Positions 9,041 through 18,755 of a DNA stretch of 64,000 bases are shown in pieces (the first letter of the stretch is position 1; each line of letters opens with the position of its first letter). Source of the stretch: Sphingobium abikonense NBRC 16140. GTDB taxonomy: Bacteria; Pseudomonadota; Alphaproteobacteria; Sphingomonadales; Sphingomonadaceae. A program made the position numbers and the translations under genes. The notes beneath the pieces were generated by a model. The model searched no databases and was not told where the DNA came from. It was given only the letters and a program-made list of their open reading frames with translations. The stretch lies in contig NZ_BCYT01000003.1 of assembly GCF_001598335.1 (NCBI RefSeq), positions 62,001 through 126,000 on the forward strand. Reading direction: 5' to 3'.

Positions 9041-9649
9041 TCAGCGTCCCGGCCACATCGACAGGGTGGTGTCGATCAGCGCTTCCAGCCGTTCCACCGC
9101 GACACCCGCGCCGGCCTGCACGGCCATGCCCTGCAACACCGTCGACAGATAACAGGCCAGACCAGCCGGATCGACATGGTCGGGCAGGTCGCCTTCATCC
9201 CTCGCGCGTTGCAGCCGCGCGACCAGCGCGCGATCCGATGAGGCCCGACGGGTCAGGATTTCGTCGCGAATACATTCGGAATGGGCGGTGCCGCCCACCG
9301 CGCTGATGACGCCCATGCACCCTTTGGGATCGGTGCTGTTGGTCTGGATCGCCAGGGATCCACGCAACAACCGATCGGCCACCTCCCGCGACGTCGGCGC
9401 GTCCAGCGCGGATTTCATATAGCACAGCTTGTCGCGCTCGTAGAGATCGAGCGCCTTGCGAAACAGCGATTCCTTGTTGCCGAAACAGGCATAAAGGCTG
9501 GGCTTGGTGATGCCCATGGCCTCGGTGAGTTCGGCGAGCGACGCCCCTTCATAGCCGCGACGCCAGAACACCTGCAACGCAGCCGACAGCGCTTCTTCGG
9601 GATCAAACTCTCGTGGCCTGCCCCTCCCGCTTTGTGTCACCGTTTCCAT
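9041..9649 (-). CDS. TetR/AcrR-family transcriptional repressor
   Basis: 202 residues from the ATG at 9649. The N-terminal DNA-binding domain GRPREFDPEEALSAALQVFWRRGYEG leads into the helix-turn-helix LAELTEAMGITKPSLYACFGNKESLF, which is typical of TetR/AcrR proteins. The C-terminal helical part (IQTNSTDPKGCMGV onward) resembles ligand-binding domains with a TetR_C-like conserved GC. It lies upstream of and parallel to the RND operon, and three copies of one palindromic motif lie at its own start and at the operon promoter. It probably represses both until an inducer binds. The frame extends to 9706, but the operator and promoter argue for 9649. Confidence 0.9.
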   Translation of the reverse strand: METVTQSGRGRPREFDPEEALSAALQVFWRRGYEGASLAELTEAMGITKPSLYACFGNKESLFRKALDLYERDKLCYMKSALDAPTSREVADRLLRGSLAIQTNSTDPKGCMGVISAVGGTAHSECIRDEILTRRASSDRALVARLQRARDEGDLPDHVDPAGLACYLSTVLQGMAVQAGAGVAVERLEALIDTTLSMWPGR

Positions 9650-9686
9650 ACCGATCGGTATATAGGTCGTCTGACCAAGATGTCCA
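9648..9686 (-). promoter_or_regulatory. tetR promoter with perfect operator palindrome
   Basis: TGGACA (9681-9686), a 16-base spacer and TATATA (9659-9664) read leftward toward the regulator. The 14-bp perfect palindrome ATACCGATCGGTAT (9648-9661) overlaps the -10 box and the start codon. The layout matches the RND promoter, where TATATA also runs into an ATACC half-site, so one repressor probably controls both. The transcript would have almost no leader. Confidence 0.75.
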
Positions 9687-9760
9687 GTGCCGCGGGCTTC
9701 GGGCAAATGGCTTCGACCTGTCGCTTTTGCTGTCGAAATATGTCGTCAGGGCCGGCGGCG

Positions 9761-10498
9761 TCAGTCCAATACGTTGGGCAAATCCTCGAACCCCTTGCGC
9801 AGTGCGGCGCTCCAGCTTTGCGATATGCGCGCGAATTCCTCATTATCCGCTTCGATGCGGGTGCGGACGCGAAAATCGAACATGTCGGTCGGGATGACGA
9901 CCAGATCGAGCGGCATGCCGACCGACAGGTTGGAGCGCAGCGTCGAATCCATCGACACCAGCACCGCCTTGGTCGCGTCCTCCAGGCTGGTTTCGCGGGC
10001 GATGATCCGGTCCAGGATCGGCTTGCCATATTTATGCTCGCCAATCTGGAAGAAGGGCGTGTCTTCGGTCGCCTCGATGAAATTGCCGGCCGAATAGACG
10101 AGGTAGAGGCGAGGCTTGCCGCCCCGGCGCTGGCCCGCGATCATGATCGACGCGCTGGCGCCCGATCCGCCCATTTCGATATTTTCGCGATAGCGCTGCT
10201 GCATCGCCTGCATCGAAGCGCCAACAATCTGCGCCACGCGATACATGGTGTCGCAATTGAGGATGGTTTCGATATCGGGGTCGAAGGCCGATTCCTTGAT
10301 GGCCTTGCTCAACATCGACTTCACCCCCTGGGTGATCGACAGATTGCCCGAACATAGCAGGGTGATCGCCCGTTCGCCGGGCACATGATAGGTAAAGCTC
10401 TTCCGAAAGCGCGCGATATTGTCCATGCCCGCATTGGTGCGGGTGTCGGACAGCATCACCAGTCCCTGGTCGACGCGCACGGCCACACAATAAGTCAC
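9761..10498 (-). CDS. Anbu (ancestral beta-subunit) proteasome-type protease
   Basis: 245 residues, the usual Anbu length. Removing Met exposes Thr as residue 1 (TYCVAVRVDQGLVMLSD). Asp17 in MLSDTRTNAG and the Lys in FRKSF at position 32 match the Thr1/Asp17/Lys33 proteasome catalytic set within one residue. Later segments (GGSGASASIMIAGQ, PLDLVVIP) fit the beta-subunit fold. Anbu assembles into helical oligomers and has been proposed as an Ntn-hydrolase; its substrates are unclear. It is the last gene of a four-gene operon that also holds transglutaminase, alpha-E and ATP-grasp proteins, which is the known Anbu neighbourhood. Confidence 0.92.
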   Translation of the reverse strand: MTYCVAVRVDQGLVMLSDTRTNAGMDNIARFRKSFTYHVPGERAITLLCSGNLSITQGVKSMLSKAIKESAFDPDIETILNCDTMYRVAQIVGASMQAMQQRYRENIEMGGSGASASIMIAGQRRGGKPRLYLVYSAGNFIEATEDTPFFQIGEHKYGKPILDRIIARETSLEDATKAVLVSMDSTLRSNLSVGMPLDLVVIPTDMFDFRVRTRIEADNEEFARISQSWSAALRKGFEDLPNVLD

Positions 10499-10574
10499 GG
10501 CCCCCCGGCCTCCCGATGCAATTGACCCGATCGACGAATCGTCGGACCCTCCATCCGACGTGCGACCGCTATTT

Positions 10575-11447
10575 TCAACCTGCGGCTTGGGGTGGGGGTG
10601 TGCTTTGTTGCTGCTGTCGCTGCAATTGCCGTTCCTCCACGCCCTCTTGCGCCTGCGCGATGCGCACGTCGGCGTCGATCCAGATGTCGCCTGCGACCGT
10701 CACCGATCCGCGGATCGGCGCGGCATCGTCGGCGTCCAGGCCGCTGGCGACGCGCAGATAGCGTTCGGTGACGCAGACGCGATTGGACGGGTCAAAGCCG
10801 ATCCAGCCCAGGTCCGGCAGCCAGGCTTCCGCCCAGCCATGGGTTTCGTGCAGCGTGTCGCCTTCGCCTGCGAGCAGATAGCCCGATACATAGCGGGCCG
10901 GCATGCCGATCGTGCGAGCGGCGGTGATGAAGACCTGCGCATGGTCCTGGCACACGCCTGCGCCCAGCGCGAAGGCGTCGGCCGCGCATGTGTCGGCGGT
11001 GGTGACGCCGGCGCGATACTGGACCGCGTCGCTGACGGCGGCCGACAGGGCGTGCAGCGTCGCGAGTGGGCCGCCGTCGGCCGGCAAGGACCTGGCCATT
11101 GCCGCTATCGCCTCGGACGGGCGAGTAAGGCGGGTGTCGCGCAGGAAATAGCGCGGATCGACCTTGCTGCCCAGATGCCCCTGCACACCATGGCGTTCCT
11201 GGGTTTCGACCAGCCCTTCGGCCACGATGACGGCATGGTCCAACCGGTCGTGCCGCACCCAGATCGCTTCCTTCTCACCATAGCTGTTGGACCGAAAGCT
11301 GGTGAGCGGCTCCTCGTTCACGGATACCTGCCAGTCCAGCACGCGCTGCGCGGGCGTATCGACCGGCATCAGCTTCAGCCGCATGGCTACGCGGCCAGCG
11401 GCTGCGGCATAGCTGTAGATGGTCTGATGGCGGACAATCAGCTTCAT
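10575..11447 (-). CDS. Transglutaminase-like cysteine protein of the Anbu operon
   Basis: 290 residues with an N-terminal bacterial transglutaminase-associated beta domain (MKLIVRHQTIYSYAAAAGRV, LDWQVSVNEEP, WVRHDRLDHAV). A transglutaminase core follows: Cys in GAGVCQDHAQVFITAAR near residue 165, His in ETHGWAEAWLPDLGW and Asp in GFDPSNR form the Cys-His-Asp triad. Such proteins may act as cysteine peptidases or amide-bond-forming enzymes. The gene lies 19 bases from the alpha-E gene and 76 bases before anbu, and it ends in a Q-rich tail (RQLQRQQQQSTPPP). Confidence 0.92.
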   Translation of the reverse strand: MKLIVRHQTIYSYAAAAGRVAMRLKLMPVDTPAQRVLDWQVSVNEEPLTSFRSNSYGEKEAIWVRHDRLDHAVIVAEGLVETQERHGVQGHLGSKVDPRYFLRDTRLTRPSEAIAAMARSLPADGGPLATLHALSAAVSDAVQYRAGVTTADTCAADAFALGAGVCQDHAQVFITAARTIGMPARYVSGYLLAGEGDTLHETHGWAEAWLPDLGWIGFDPSNRVCVTERYLRVASGLDADDAAPIRGSVTVAGDIWIDADVRIAQAQEGVEERQLQRQQQQSTPPPQAAG

Positions 11448-11466
11448 GATGAGGTCATCCGCGCCA

Positions 11467-12399
11467 TCAGCCGAAATGATAGGTCTGGGCGATCTCCGCG
11501 CCCAGTCTGTTCGTCACCATCAGGCCATGCTGCACGGTTTCATGCAGACCCTGTCGGAAGATTTCGCCGCTGTCCTGGCTTTCCAGCCCCGCCACCATGT
11601 CCTTGACCGTGTCATGGCACGGCCCCTTGGCATCATGCCAGCCGGCCAGGCGATTGAGCCGGTAGGCCAGTTGGTCGTAACAATAGGCGACGCTGCGCGG
11701 GAACAGGCGATTGAGCATCAGGAAGTCGGTAATCTGCCAGGGCGTGTAGGTGCCGCCATAGACATGATGATAGGCGCGCGCGCCCGACAGCGCATAGAGC
11801 ACCGACGTCCATTGATAATGATCGCGATTGCCGCCGATGACTTCGGTTTCGGGCAGCAGGACATAATATTTGACGTCGAGCAGGCGCAGCGTCATCTGCG
11901 CCCGCTCCAGCGCCGATCCGCAGCGCAGGAAATCATGGCCTTCGTTGCGCAACTGGCCCGAATGGGCCGCGCCGCGAAAGGTCATGACGCGGGTCTTGAC
12001 CCAGTCGATCAGGCTGGGCAGTTGCTGCCGCGCTTCGGCCACGTCATAGCTGTCGAGCTTGCGCCAGCCCTCGTTCAGCGCTTCCCACATATCCTGCGTC
12101 AACATGGTGCGGGCGGACTTGGCATTGGCGCGCGCCTTCAACAAACAGGACCGGATCGAGCTGGCATTGTCGAGGTCAAGCATCAAATAGGCGACGGCGT
12201 CGCTTTCGGTCACGGTCGAGCCTTCGGGAAAGCGATATTCCGCCCCCGTCGCGCGCACCACCGACCGCCATTCGTCGCGATGATGCGCGCCTGGCAGGAT
12301 CGCCATGCGCTGCCCCATGGTCAGCAGCCGCGCAGTGGCTTCGGCACGTTCCATGTAGCGCGCCATCCAGAAGAGATTTTCGGCGGTCCGGCTCAGCAT
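11467..12399 (-). CDS. Alpha-E domain protein
   Basis: 310 residues matching the alpha-E family from its conserved start MLSRTAENLFWMARYMERAEATARLL. WRSVVRATG, RENARSARTML-like KARANAKSARTMLTQDMWEALN and GTYTPWQITDFLMLNRLFPRSVAYC are also typical. These all-helical proteins accompany circularly permuted ATP-grasp and transglutaminase partners and are thought to take part in a peptide-synthesis or modification system; the chemistry is not established. It sits four bases after the ATP-grasp stop in the same operon. Confidence 0.92.
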   Translation of the reverse strand: MLSRTAENLFWMARYMERAEATARLLTMGQRMAILPGAHHRDEWRSVVRATGAEYRFPEGSTVTESDAVAYLMLDLDNASSIRSCLLKARANAKSARTMLTQDMWEALNEGWRKLDSYDVAEARQQLPSLIDWVKTRVMTFRGAAHSGQLRNEGHDFLRCGSALERAQMTLRLLDVKYYVLLPETEVIGGNRDHYQWTSVLYALSGARAYHHVYGGTYTPWQITDFLMLNRLFPRSVAYCYDQLAYRLNRLAGWHDAKGPCHDTVKDMVAGLESQDSGEIFRQGLHETVQHGLMVTNRLGAEIAQTYHFG

Positions 12400-12403
12400 C
12401 GCA

Positions 12404-13813
<1,410 letters not shown>

Positions 13814-14088
13814 GTGGACGATCCTCCCTCGGCCGGCGGCCGGTTGTGCATTGCAATATTAGTGCGCCGCGCCGTGGTGAATGCAAGGCAAAAGTGGCGA
13901 GCGGCAAAAAGGTTGCCAGAGCGTTGACCCTAAATGGCGGAAAAGTCGTTTATCTTCGTTTTTACTCGGGATTTTGAGAAGCGCACCGCATCCCGTCCAA
14001 ATTTTTCGCGCGCCCCGTTGACCGGTCGACCGCCGCAGCATATAGCGCCGCCTCACCGTCGGCCATGGCGCCGCGCGATGCCCCTTGG

Positions 14089-14165
14089 GGCGGAGTAGCT
14101 CAGCTGGTTAGAGCAGCGGAATCATAATCCGCGTGTCGGGGGTTCAAGTCCCTCCTCCGCTACCA
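14089..14165 (+). tRNA. tRNA-Met (CAT anticodon, elongator type)
   Basis: A 77-nt cloverleaf including CCA. The acceptor GGCGGAG pairs with CTCCGCT (one G-U) with discriminator A. The D arm is AGCTCAGCTGGTTAGAGC and the anticodon is CAT at 14123-14125 in the loop of a GCGGA/TCCGC stem. The T arm carries GTTCAAGTC. The 5' end is paired and the sequence matches the alphaproteobacterial elongator tRNA-Met form; a CAT tRNA-Ile cannot be fully excluded. Its last 13 bases are the attL core of the integrated element and are restored by it, so the tRNA stays intact. Confidence 0.95.
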
Positions 14166-14178
14166 ACGGTAAGATACC
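14153..14178. other. attL: core repeat in tRNA-Met plus element-side arm
   Basis: The core TCCTCCGCTACCA (14153-14165) is shared with attR. It is followed on the element side by CGGTAAGATACC (14167-14178), the reverse complement, with one mismatch, of GGTATCTTCCCG at the other end of the element. In the excised circle these two arms would flank the core symmetrically. Confidence 0.8.
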
Positions 14179-14270
14179 TTTCTGGAACTTTGCGTTTTCT
14201 AGGGGCATACTGTGCTCGGCGAACGCAAGACGCAACTGGACTTTTCTGCTTTTCCCCAAGGCACGCGGGC

Positions 14271-14960
14271 ATGAGCGCGCTTTCGCTTGGCGAGATCGCT
14301 GGCGCATTCGCCGACCGCAAAGACCCCGATCGGAAGCGCACCCCGCGCCGGAATAGCTATGACGTCGACGATCAGCGGGCGCAGGTCTTCCAGCCAGTAA
14401 AGCACGGCTGGGACTGGATTGCTGCTGTCCTCCAAGCATTTGACGAACTGCTGCACGATCAACGCGTGACGCGCTACAAAGAGCATGACCGGCTCCAAGA
14501 TGGCGATCGACGGATACTGCTCAGCTTCCTCAAGCTGATGGATTTCAAGACCGGTCAACTCGATCCCAGCTATCAGGAGTTGGCGGATCGTGCGGGCTGT
14601 CATCGCTCTACAGCGATCGAAGCGTGCAAGCGCTTCGCGAAATGGCTTGGGCTGCGCTGGGTTCGCCGCACAATCGTCGCAGAGACGGTCGGACAGGCCG
14701 GACCGCAACGCGAACAGATCAGCAATGCCTTTTATTTCGATCTCAGTTCAGCACCCAGGCGTGTCTGGGCAACCTTCAAAGCTGCATTGCGTCGGAAGAT
14801 CATCAAGCGGCGCGGCAAAGCTCCCGAGGGCATGCAGTCGCCGCCGAAACCGGCCGACGATCCTACCCTTATGTCCGCGTTAATTTCGTTGAGCGGTGCG
14901 CTCGATAATCGGGATAGCGCTAGTCGGAAGACCCGACACTATCCAGGGGTAGAAATATAA
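14271..14960 (+). CDS. Helix-turn-helix protein, candidate replication initiator of the element
   Basis: 229 residues from the ATG at 14271 (MSALSLGEIAGAFADRKD). A basic stretch (PDRKRTPRRNSYD) precedes WDWIAAVLQAFDELLHD and then a winged-helix-like block, LDPSYQELADRAGCHRSTAIEACKRFAKWLGL. The C-terminal part, FYFDLSSAPRRVWATFKAALRRKIIKRRGK, is strongly basic. The layout suggests DNA binding and resembles plasmid or phage replication-type HTH proteins, but I cannot assign a family firmly. It is the first gene inside attL and would follow the integrase in the excised circle. No other replication gene is visible in the element, which is the main reason for the proposal. Confidence 0.6.
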   Translation: MSALSLGEIAGAFADRKDPDRKRTPRRNSYDVDDQRAQVFQPVKHGWDWIAAVLQAFDELLHDQRVTRYKEHDRLQDGDRRILLSFLKLMDFKTGQLDPSYQELADRAGCHRSTAIEACKRFAKWLGLRWVRRTIVAETVGQAGPQREQISNAFYFDLSSAPRRVWATFKAALRRKIIKRRGKAPEGMQSPPKPADDPTLMSALISLSGALDNRDSASRKTRHYPGVEI

Positions 14961-15252
14961 AAGGGGAAAGGACTGGCTCCGCCAGGCGTACATTTGAAGG
15001 AACCACCGCTGTTGTCGCCCTACAAGGCAAAGAAGCACTCTCGACGCACCGTTGGGGGCCGGTGCCGCTTACGCGCCACCGGGGGCTGCCCAGGGGGCGC
15101 CCAGGGTGAAATTAGCGCGGTCCTCGACCGTGGCGTTCGGGGCACGGCAGGTGCATCTATGTGCATCAGCGTAGCGCTGTGTTCGGATCGACTTCAGCCT
15201 AGGGCTTAGGCCGTCTCGCGGCAAAGGCCGCTAATGCATCAAAAGGGACATA

Positions 15253-15291
15253 AAAAGCGCGCGGGCGAGGCGGGGGGAAAAGCGCGCTTTT
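15253..15291. terminator. Hairpin in the gap after the HTH gene
   Basis: AAAAGCGCGC (15253-15262) and GCGCGCTTTT (15282-15291) are perfect reverse complements around a 19-nt loop, giving a terminator-like hairpin with T residues at its end. It lies in the 14961-15404 intergenic stretch, which otherwise holds no convincing gene. It would insulate the HTH gene from the cargo. Confidence 0.5.
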
Positions 15292-15404
15292 AGGGGCAAC
15301 CCCTTGCTAACTTCCGATGGACGACTAGGTCCATGCCTCCTGTCCTGCAACTGTGAGGGTTCGGATGCGTTGACCTGAATCTAACACGGGCGGAAACGAA
15401 GAAG

Positions 15405-16526
15405 ATGCTAAACCGTAGATCACTAATTCAGGGGTTGGGTCTCGCCGCCGTTGCACCAATGGCTTACGCAAAAGATCGACCGAATGTACCAGTAGGCGCC
15501 ATCAGATGGGACGCGTGGTACGCTCCTGGCTCAACGATAACCGAAGCGGTGGCGAAGACATTAGGAGCCACTGAGTATGCTGGTCGTATTCCAACTTTCG
15601 GCAGTCACTGCTCAGAAACTCTCGCCTGCTTTCCACGCATCAGCCAATCTCAGATCGACATGGAAATAGATATGGCCGCTGCTGCCGGCCTGGATTTCTG
15701 GGCATTCATGGCTTACCAGAAAGGGCATCCGATGCACCTAGCCTTCCAGCACTATTTGCAAAGCCAGAGTGCCTCAAAAATCAACTTCAGCCTCATATGC
15801 AGCGCCGGACGCTTTATGAATGACCAGTCTCTAATCGATGACCATTCCAAGCTTCTTGCCCATCCCGGTTATCAGAAGTCGGCGACCGGGCTCCCGCTAT
15901 ATTCCATCTTCATCTCCAATAAGGGCACTGCCCCCAGCAGCGGGATGAACAAGCTTCAGGAAACAATCGAAGCCTTCAGAATGATGGCGCGCAACAAGTC
16001 TCGGACGCGCGTGGAGATCGCTGCGCTGCTAGCTCCCGGAACAGAACCGTCATCCGAGTTGATGAGAGCCGGATTTGATGCGGTCGGTCATTATTCAATT
16101 GTATGTTCGCGCGCGGGAAGCACCTTTCGCGACCTAACCAGTTGCGCCGAAGCGCAATGGCAAAAAGATGCCATGACATACCGCGCGCTAATCCCAACGG
16201 TCATGACTGGATGGGACAGGCGCCCGAGAATGAATAATCCCGTACCTTGGGAATCGAGGCCAACTAGGCAGGGAATAAGCTTCAATCAGCCGTCTGCGGC
16301 AGCGTTCCATGCCCACGTCGGAAACGCGTTGCGCTTCGCCGTTGCTCATCCTGCAACACCAGCCATTCTGATATATGCGTGGAACGAGTTTGACGAAGGA
16401 GGTTGGCTCTACCCGACGCTGGCCGATGATTTCGACAGACTCGGATCCTTAAAGATCGCCCTTCGGTCAGCATCAAAAGGGTCAAAAGAATCCAATTGCT
16501 CAGGTGAAAGCGATGGGTGCGAATAA
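15405..16526 (+). CDS. Exported GH99/WbsX-like glycan-active protein
   Basis: 373 residues. The N-terminus MLNRRSLIQGLGLAAVAPMAYAKDRP looks like a Tat-type or Sec signal peptide with twin Arg and an AYA cleavage site. The mature part has IRWDAWYAPGS, a barrel-like AAAAGLDFWAFMAYQKG and a C-terminal ILIYAWNEFDEGGWLYPT. That last motif corresponds to the AWNEWxEGxxLEP motif of GH99-like WbsX proteins, which occur in surface-polysaccharide clusters. It probably acts in the periplasm on a glycan. It is transcribed opposite to the other three cargo genes. Its GC content is below the surrounding host DNA, indicating acquisition. Confidence 0.7.
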   Translation: MLNRRSLIQGLGLAAVAPMAYAKDRPNVPVGAIRWDAWYAPGSTITEAVAKTLGATEYAGRIPTFGSHCSETLACFPRISQSQIDMEIDMAAAAGLDFWAFMAYQKGHPMHLAFQHYLQSQSASKINFSLICSAGRFMNDQSLIDDHSKLLAHPGYQKSATGLPLYSIFISNKGTAPSSGMNKLQETIEAFRMMARNKSRTRVEIAALLAPGTEPSSELMRAGFDAVGHYSIVCSRAGSTFRDLTSCAEAQWQKDAMTYRALIPTVMTGWDRRPRMNNPVPWESRPTRQGISFNQPSAAAFHAHVGNALRFAVAHPATPAILIYAWNEFDEGGWLYPTLADDFDRLGSLKIALRSASKGSKESNCSGESDGCE

Positions 16527-16558
16527 AATGCCAAATTTCAAGGTTTCTGCACTGAACC

Positions 16559-17578
16559 TCACCGCCGAGGTAGCGGCTGAACATCCTTAGAAGTGCTTAT
16601 TTCGCGCACGAGCGCGAGCATCGCATGAACATGATTTCCAACATAGGCCTTATCCATTCTATCATTATTGTTATTGACTTGATCACTTAGCCCTTGAACA
16701 TAGTCCGCGCTGCGCAATTTCTCAATCTCTTCGAGATATTTTCGATCCAATTCAATTCTTGAATTATTAGAATACAATGTATAATTGCGAAATGCCTCAT
16801 CCTTAAAATCAATCTTCCTTAGATTATCAATAAATCTATTTATCTCATCCTCTCCAACTCCTTTCTGATGTAAATGAATGATTAATTCTGTCGCGAAGAT
16901 CGGCAGGCTCTCGTTATACCTAGAATCAGAAACTAAATTCATGTCAGATGAATCAATTCCTATAGCGTTGAGGAATGCTCTGACACTATTTCGCCTTACC
17001 ATGGGATCGTCGTAGTTTAATACTGTTACTTTTCCATCACTAGATACGCTCGCCCAATCTTCAACGAATTGAGCCACATCGAGGCGGCTACGTTGATTTT
17101 TCTGGAAATCCACGAACGGCCGATTCCCGGACGAGTGGACAACCGTTGTGTTATATAGAGACTCTATCAGGTCAGGTAAATTTCGCACAAAAACTACCGG
17201 CTTGATATTATATCCCTTCAGTTGCCTCGCGACATTCTCAATTTCTGCAGCCGAGCAGACATCAAATTCTTCCGAAGATAGAATCACATTCTCACTGTCG
17301 GACCTGGCAATCTCTTGTCGTAGGCGGTTCCATATATCTCTCTTTTTTGACTGAGAGAATGTAGCGCGATAGCCATGAAGGGATGGAAGATTGTCTTCAA
17401 TCTCGAATACAGACCAAGGCAAAAGATGGTGCCCAAACTTCGCCCAATCTGGAACACCGGCATGTGGGTACAAGTAATTAAGCTTGGAGAGAAATTCTCT
17501 CCTCTGCGTCAATGCAACCTGAATGCTTGTCGTTCCAGTTTTGTGGAAACCAACATGAATGAAAATATTTTTCTTCAT
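16559..17578 (-). CDS. Sulfotransferase-family protein
   Basis: 339 residues, AT-rich compared with neighbours. The N-terminal IFIHVGFHKTGTTSIQVAL is the PAPS 5'-phosphosulfate loop (K-T-G-T-T-S). SENVILSSEEFDVCS and VVFVRNLPDLIESLYN fit the 3'-phosphate-binding region and the R-x-P-x-x-x-x-S-x-Y-like segment of bacterial sulfotransferases. It probably transfers sulfate from PAPS to a sugar or other acceptor in the cytoplasm. GAGG precedes the ATG by about nine bases. It is the third leftward gene after WbsX-like and GT2 genes, suggesting sulfation of the glycan they make or change. Confidence 0.8.
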   Translation of the reverse strand: MKKNIFIHVGFHKTGTTSIQVALTQRREFLSKLNYLYPHAGVPDWAKFGHHLLPWSVFEIEDNLPSLHGYRATFSQSKKRDIWNRLRQEIARSDSENVILSSEEFDVCSAAEIENVARQLKGYNIKPVVFVRNLPDLIESLYNTTVVHSSGNRPFVDFQKNQRSRLDVAQFVEDWASVSSDGKVTVLNYDDPMVRRNSVRAFLNAIGIDSSDMNLVSDSRYNESLPIFATELIIHLHQKGVGEDEINRFIDNLRKIDFKDEAFRNYTLYSNNSRIELDRKYLEEIEKLRSADYVQGLSDQVNNNNDRMDKAYVGNHVHAMLALVREISTSKDVQPLPRR

Positions 17579-17810
17579 AGCATTTTACCTCGGTCAGTAA
17601 AATATCTGTAACAAATCTACGCCTCAGAATACGTAGTAAAAATTTTTCGAAATTGCGATAGATTAGGAGTCAATAATTTTTCACATCAACTCCAAATTTT
17701 CGATCTACTGACACGAAATCACCGCGTTTTACATCTGTTCCGTCGCTAGTTCTGACCGTGCATATTGTATTTACGCGGCTCAAGAACCACCTTGCCTCTC
17801 CCATATTGGC

Positions 17811-18755
17811 TTAAGCGGCGCTTTGTCGATCGTAAATGCGCCAGCTTTTCATTCCGCGGCCCATTTCTCTGTCGAAAAAGCGCGACATGCCATTTTGAGC
17901 AACGAATTGCTCGAAATATCCTGGCCAAGTCCAAGGACTGGGGCATAGTGAATTGAGAGGTGCAGCATCAATCACACGGCGGAAGAAGCGTCGAATGACG
18001 ACCTCGGTCTCCACTTCAGCCATATGACTCAACCCCTTAAACGAATTTTGCGGATGAAGGCGATAGTTATAGAGGGGTTGAAGAATTGCTGTAGGCTCAC
18101 AGTAAAAAAGCGACTGCAAGATAAAATCCCAGTCATGACAATATTTAAGCGATAGGAAACCACCGATTTCATTATATATTCTGCGACTGAATACCATGTT
18201 TCCAGTCGACACAGCCACATTTTGCCGAAGAAGGCTAAACCCAGTCGTTACATCTCGCTGCAAGTTTAGCGCTTGACGAATGGTGAAATGAACAAATGGC
18301 GCAAGCTCTTCATCGGAAAAGGCATCTCCGCCGTCATTTACCACATTAACTAGACTGAAGCCAACATCAGTCCTGCTTCTCTTCATCTCTCTAACGATGC
18401 TTGCTATACGATCAGGAAGAAATTGGTCATCTGAGTTGATGACCGTAATCAATTCTCCCCTGGCTCTTTCAATGCCTTTGTTGATTGTTGCGTGGGCTCC
18501 AATATTCACATCATTTTTGGTTACGTCGACGCGACTGAACCGACTTCCAAATGGCGTCCTAAGCAGATTCGTGGCAAAGGCGAAGCTGTCATCAGCGGAA
18601 CAATCATCCACCAGGATGATCTCAATATTAGCATAGGACTGATCGCTGACCGACTTCAGGCATTCATAGAGATAGCTTTCATGATTATAGCTTGGAATGA
18701 CGACACTGACTAAGGGATCGCTGATAGCAGTCCAATTGCCCGGAATGAATGTCAT
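17811..18755 (-). CDS. Glycosyltransferase family 2
   Basis: 314 residues with a classic GT-A N-terminus: PLVSVVIPSYNHESYLYECLKSVSDQSYANIEIILVDDCSADDSF. The DxD-like VINSDDQFLPDRI metal site comes near residue 105, and an acceptor-side KYCHDWDFILQSLFY segment contains the usual D-W-D. It transfers a sugar from a nucleotide donor, and the acceptor is unknown. The ATG overlaps the stop of the 771-residue upstream gene by four bases (ATGA), so the two are coupled. AT-rich like the neighbouring sulfotransferase. Confidence 0.9.
   Translation of the reverse strand: MTFIPGNWTAISDPLVSVVIPSYNHESYLYECLKSVSDQSYANIEIILVDDCSADDSFAFATNLLRTPFGSRFSRVDVTKNDVNIGAHATINKGIERARGELITVINSDDQFLPDRIASIVREMKRSRTDVGFSLVNVVNDGGDAFSDEELAPFVHFTIRQALNLQRDVTTGFSLLRQNVAVSTGNMVFSRRIYNEIGGFLSLKYCHDWDFILQSLFYCEPTAILQPLYNYRLHPQNSFKGLSHMAEVETEVVIRRFFRRVIDAAPLNSLCPSPWTWPGYFEQFVAQNGMSRFFDREMGRGMKSWRIYDRQSAA

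Noticed and set aside
13990-14010. CCGTCCAAATTT near the tRNA as another late dyad
   Set aside because: Only one arm matches, it is outside the element, and no complementary arm lies at the right distance.
14122-14439. Minus-strand frame ending in LVAEEGLEPPTRGL across the tRNA-Met 3' end
   Set aside because: This ending is the well-known translation of the reverse strand of a tRNA T arm and acceptor stem. It recurs in many genomes as an annotation artefact.
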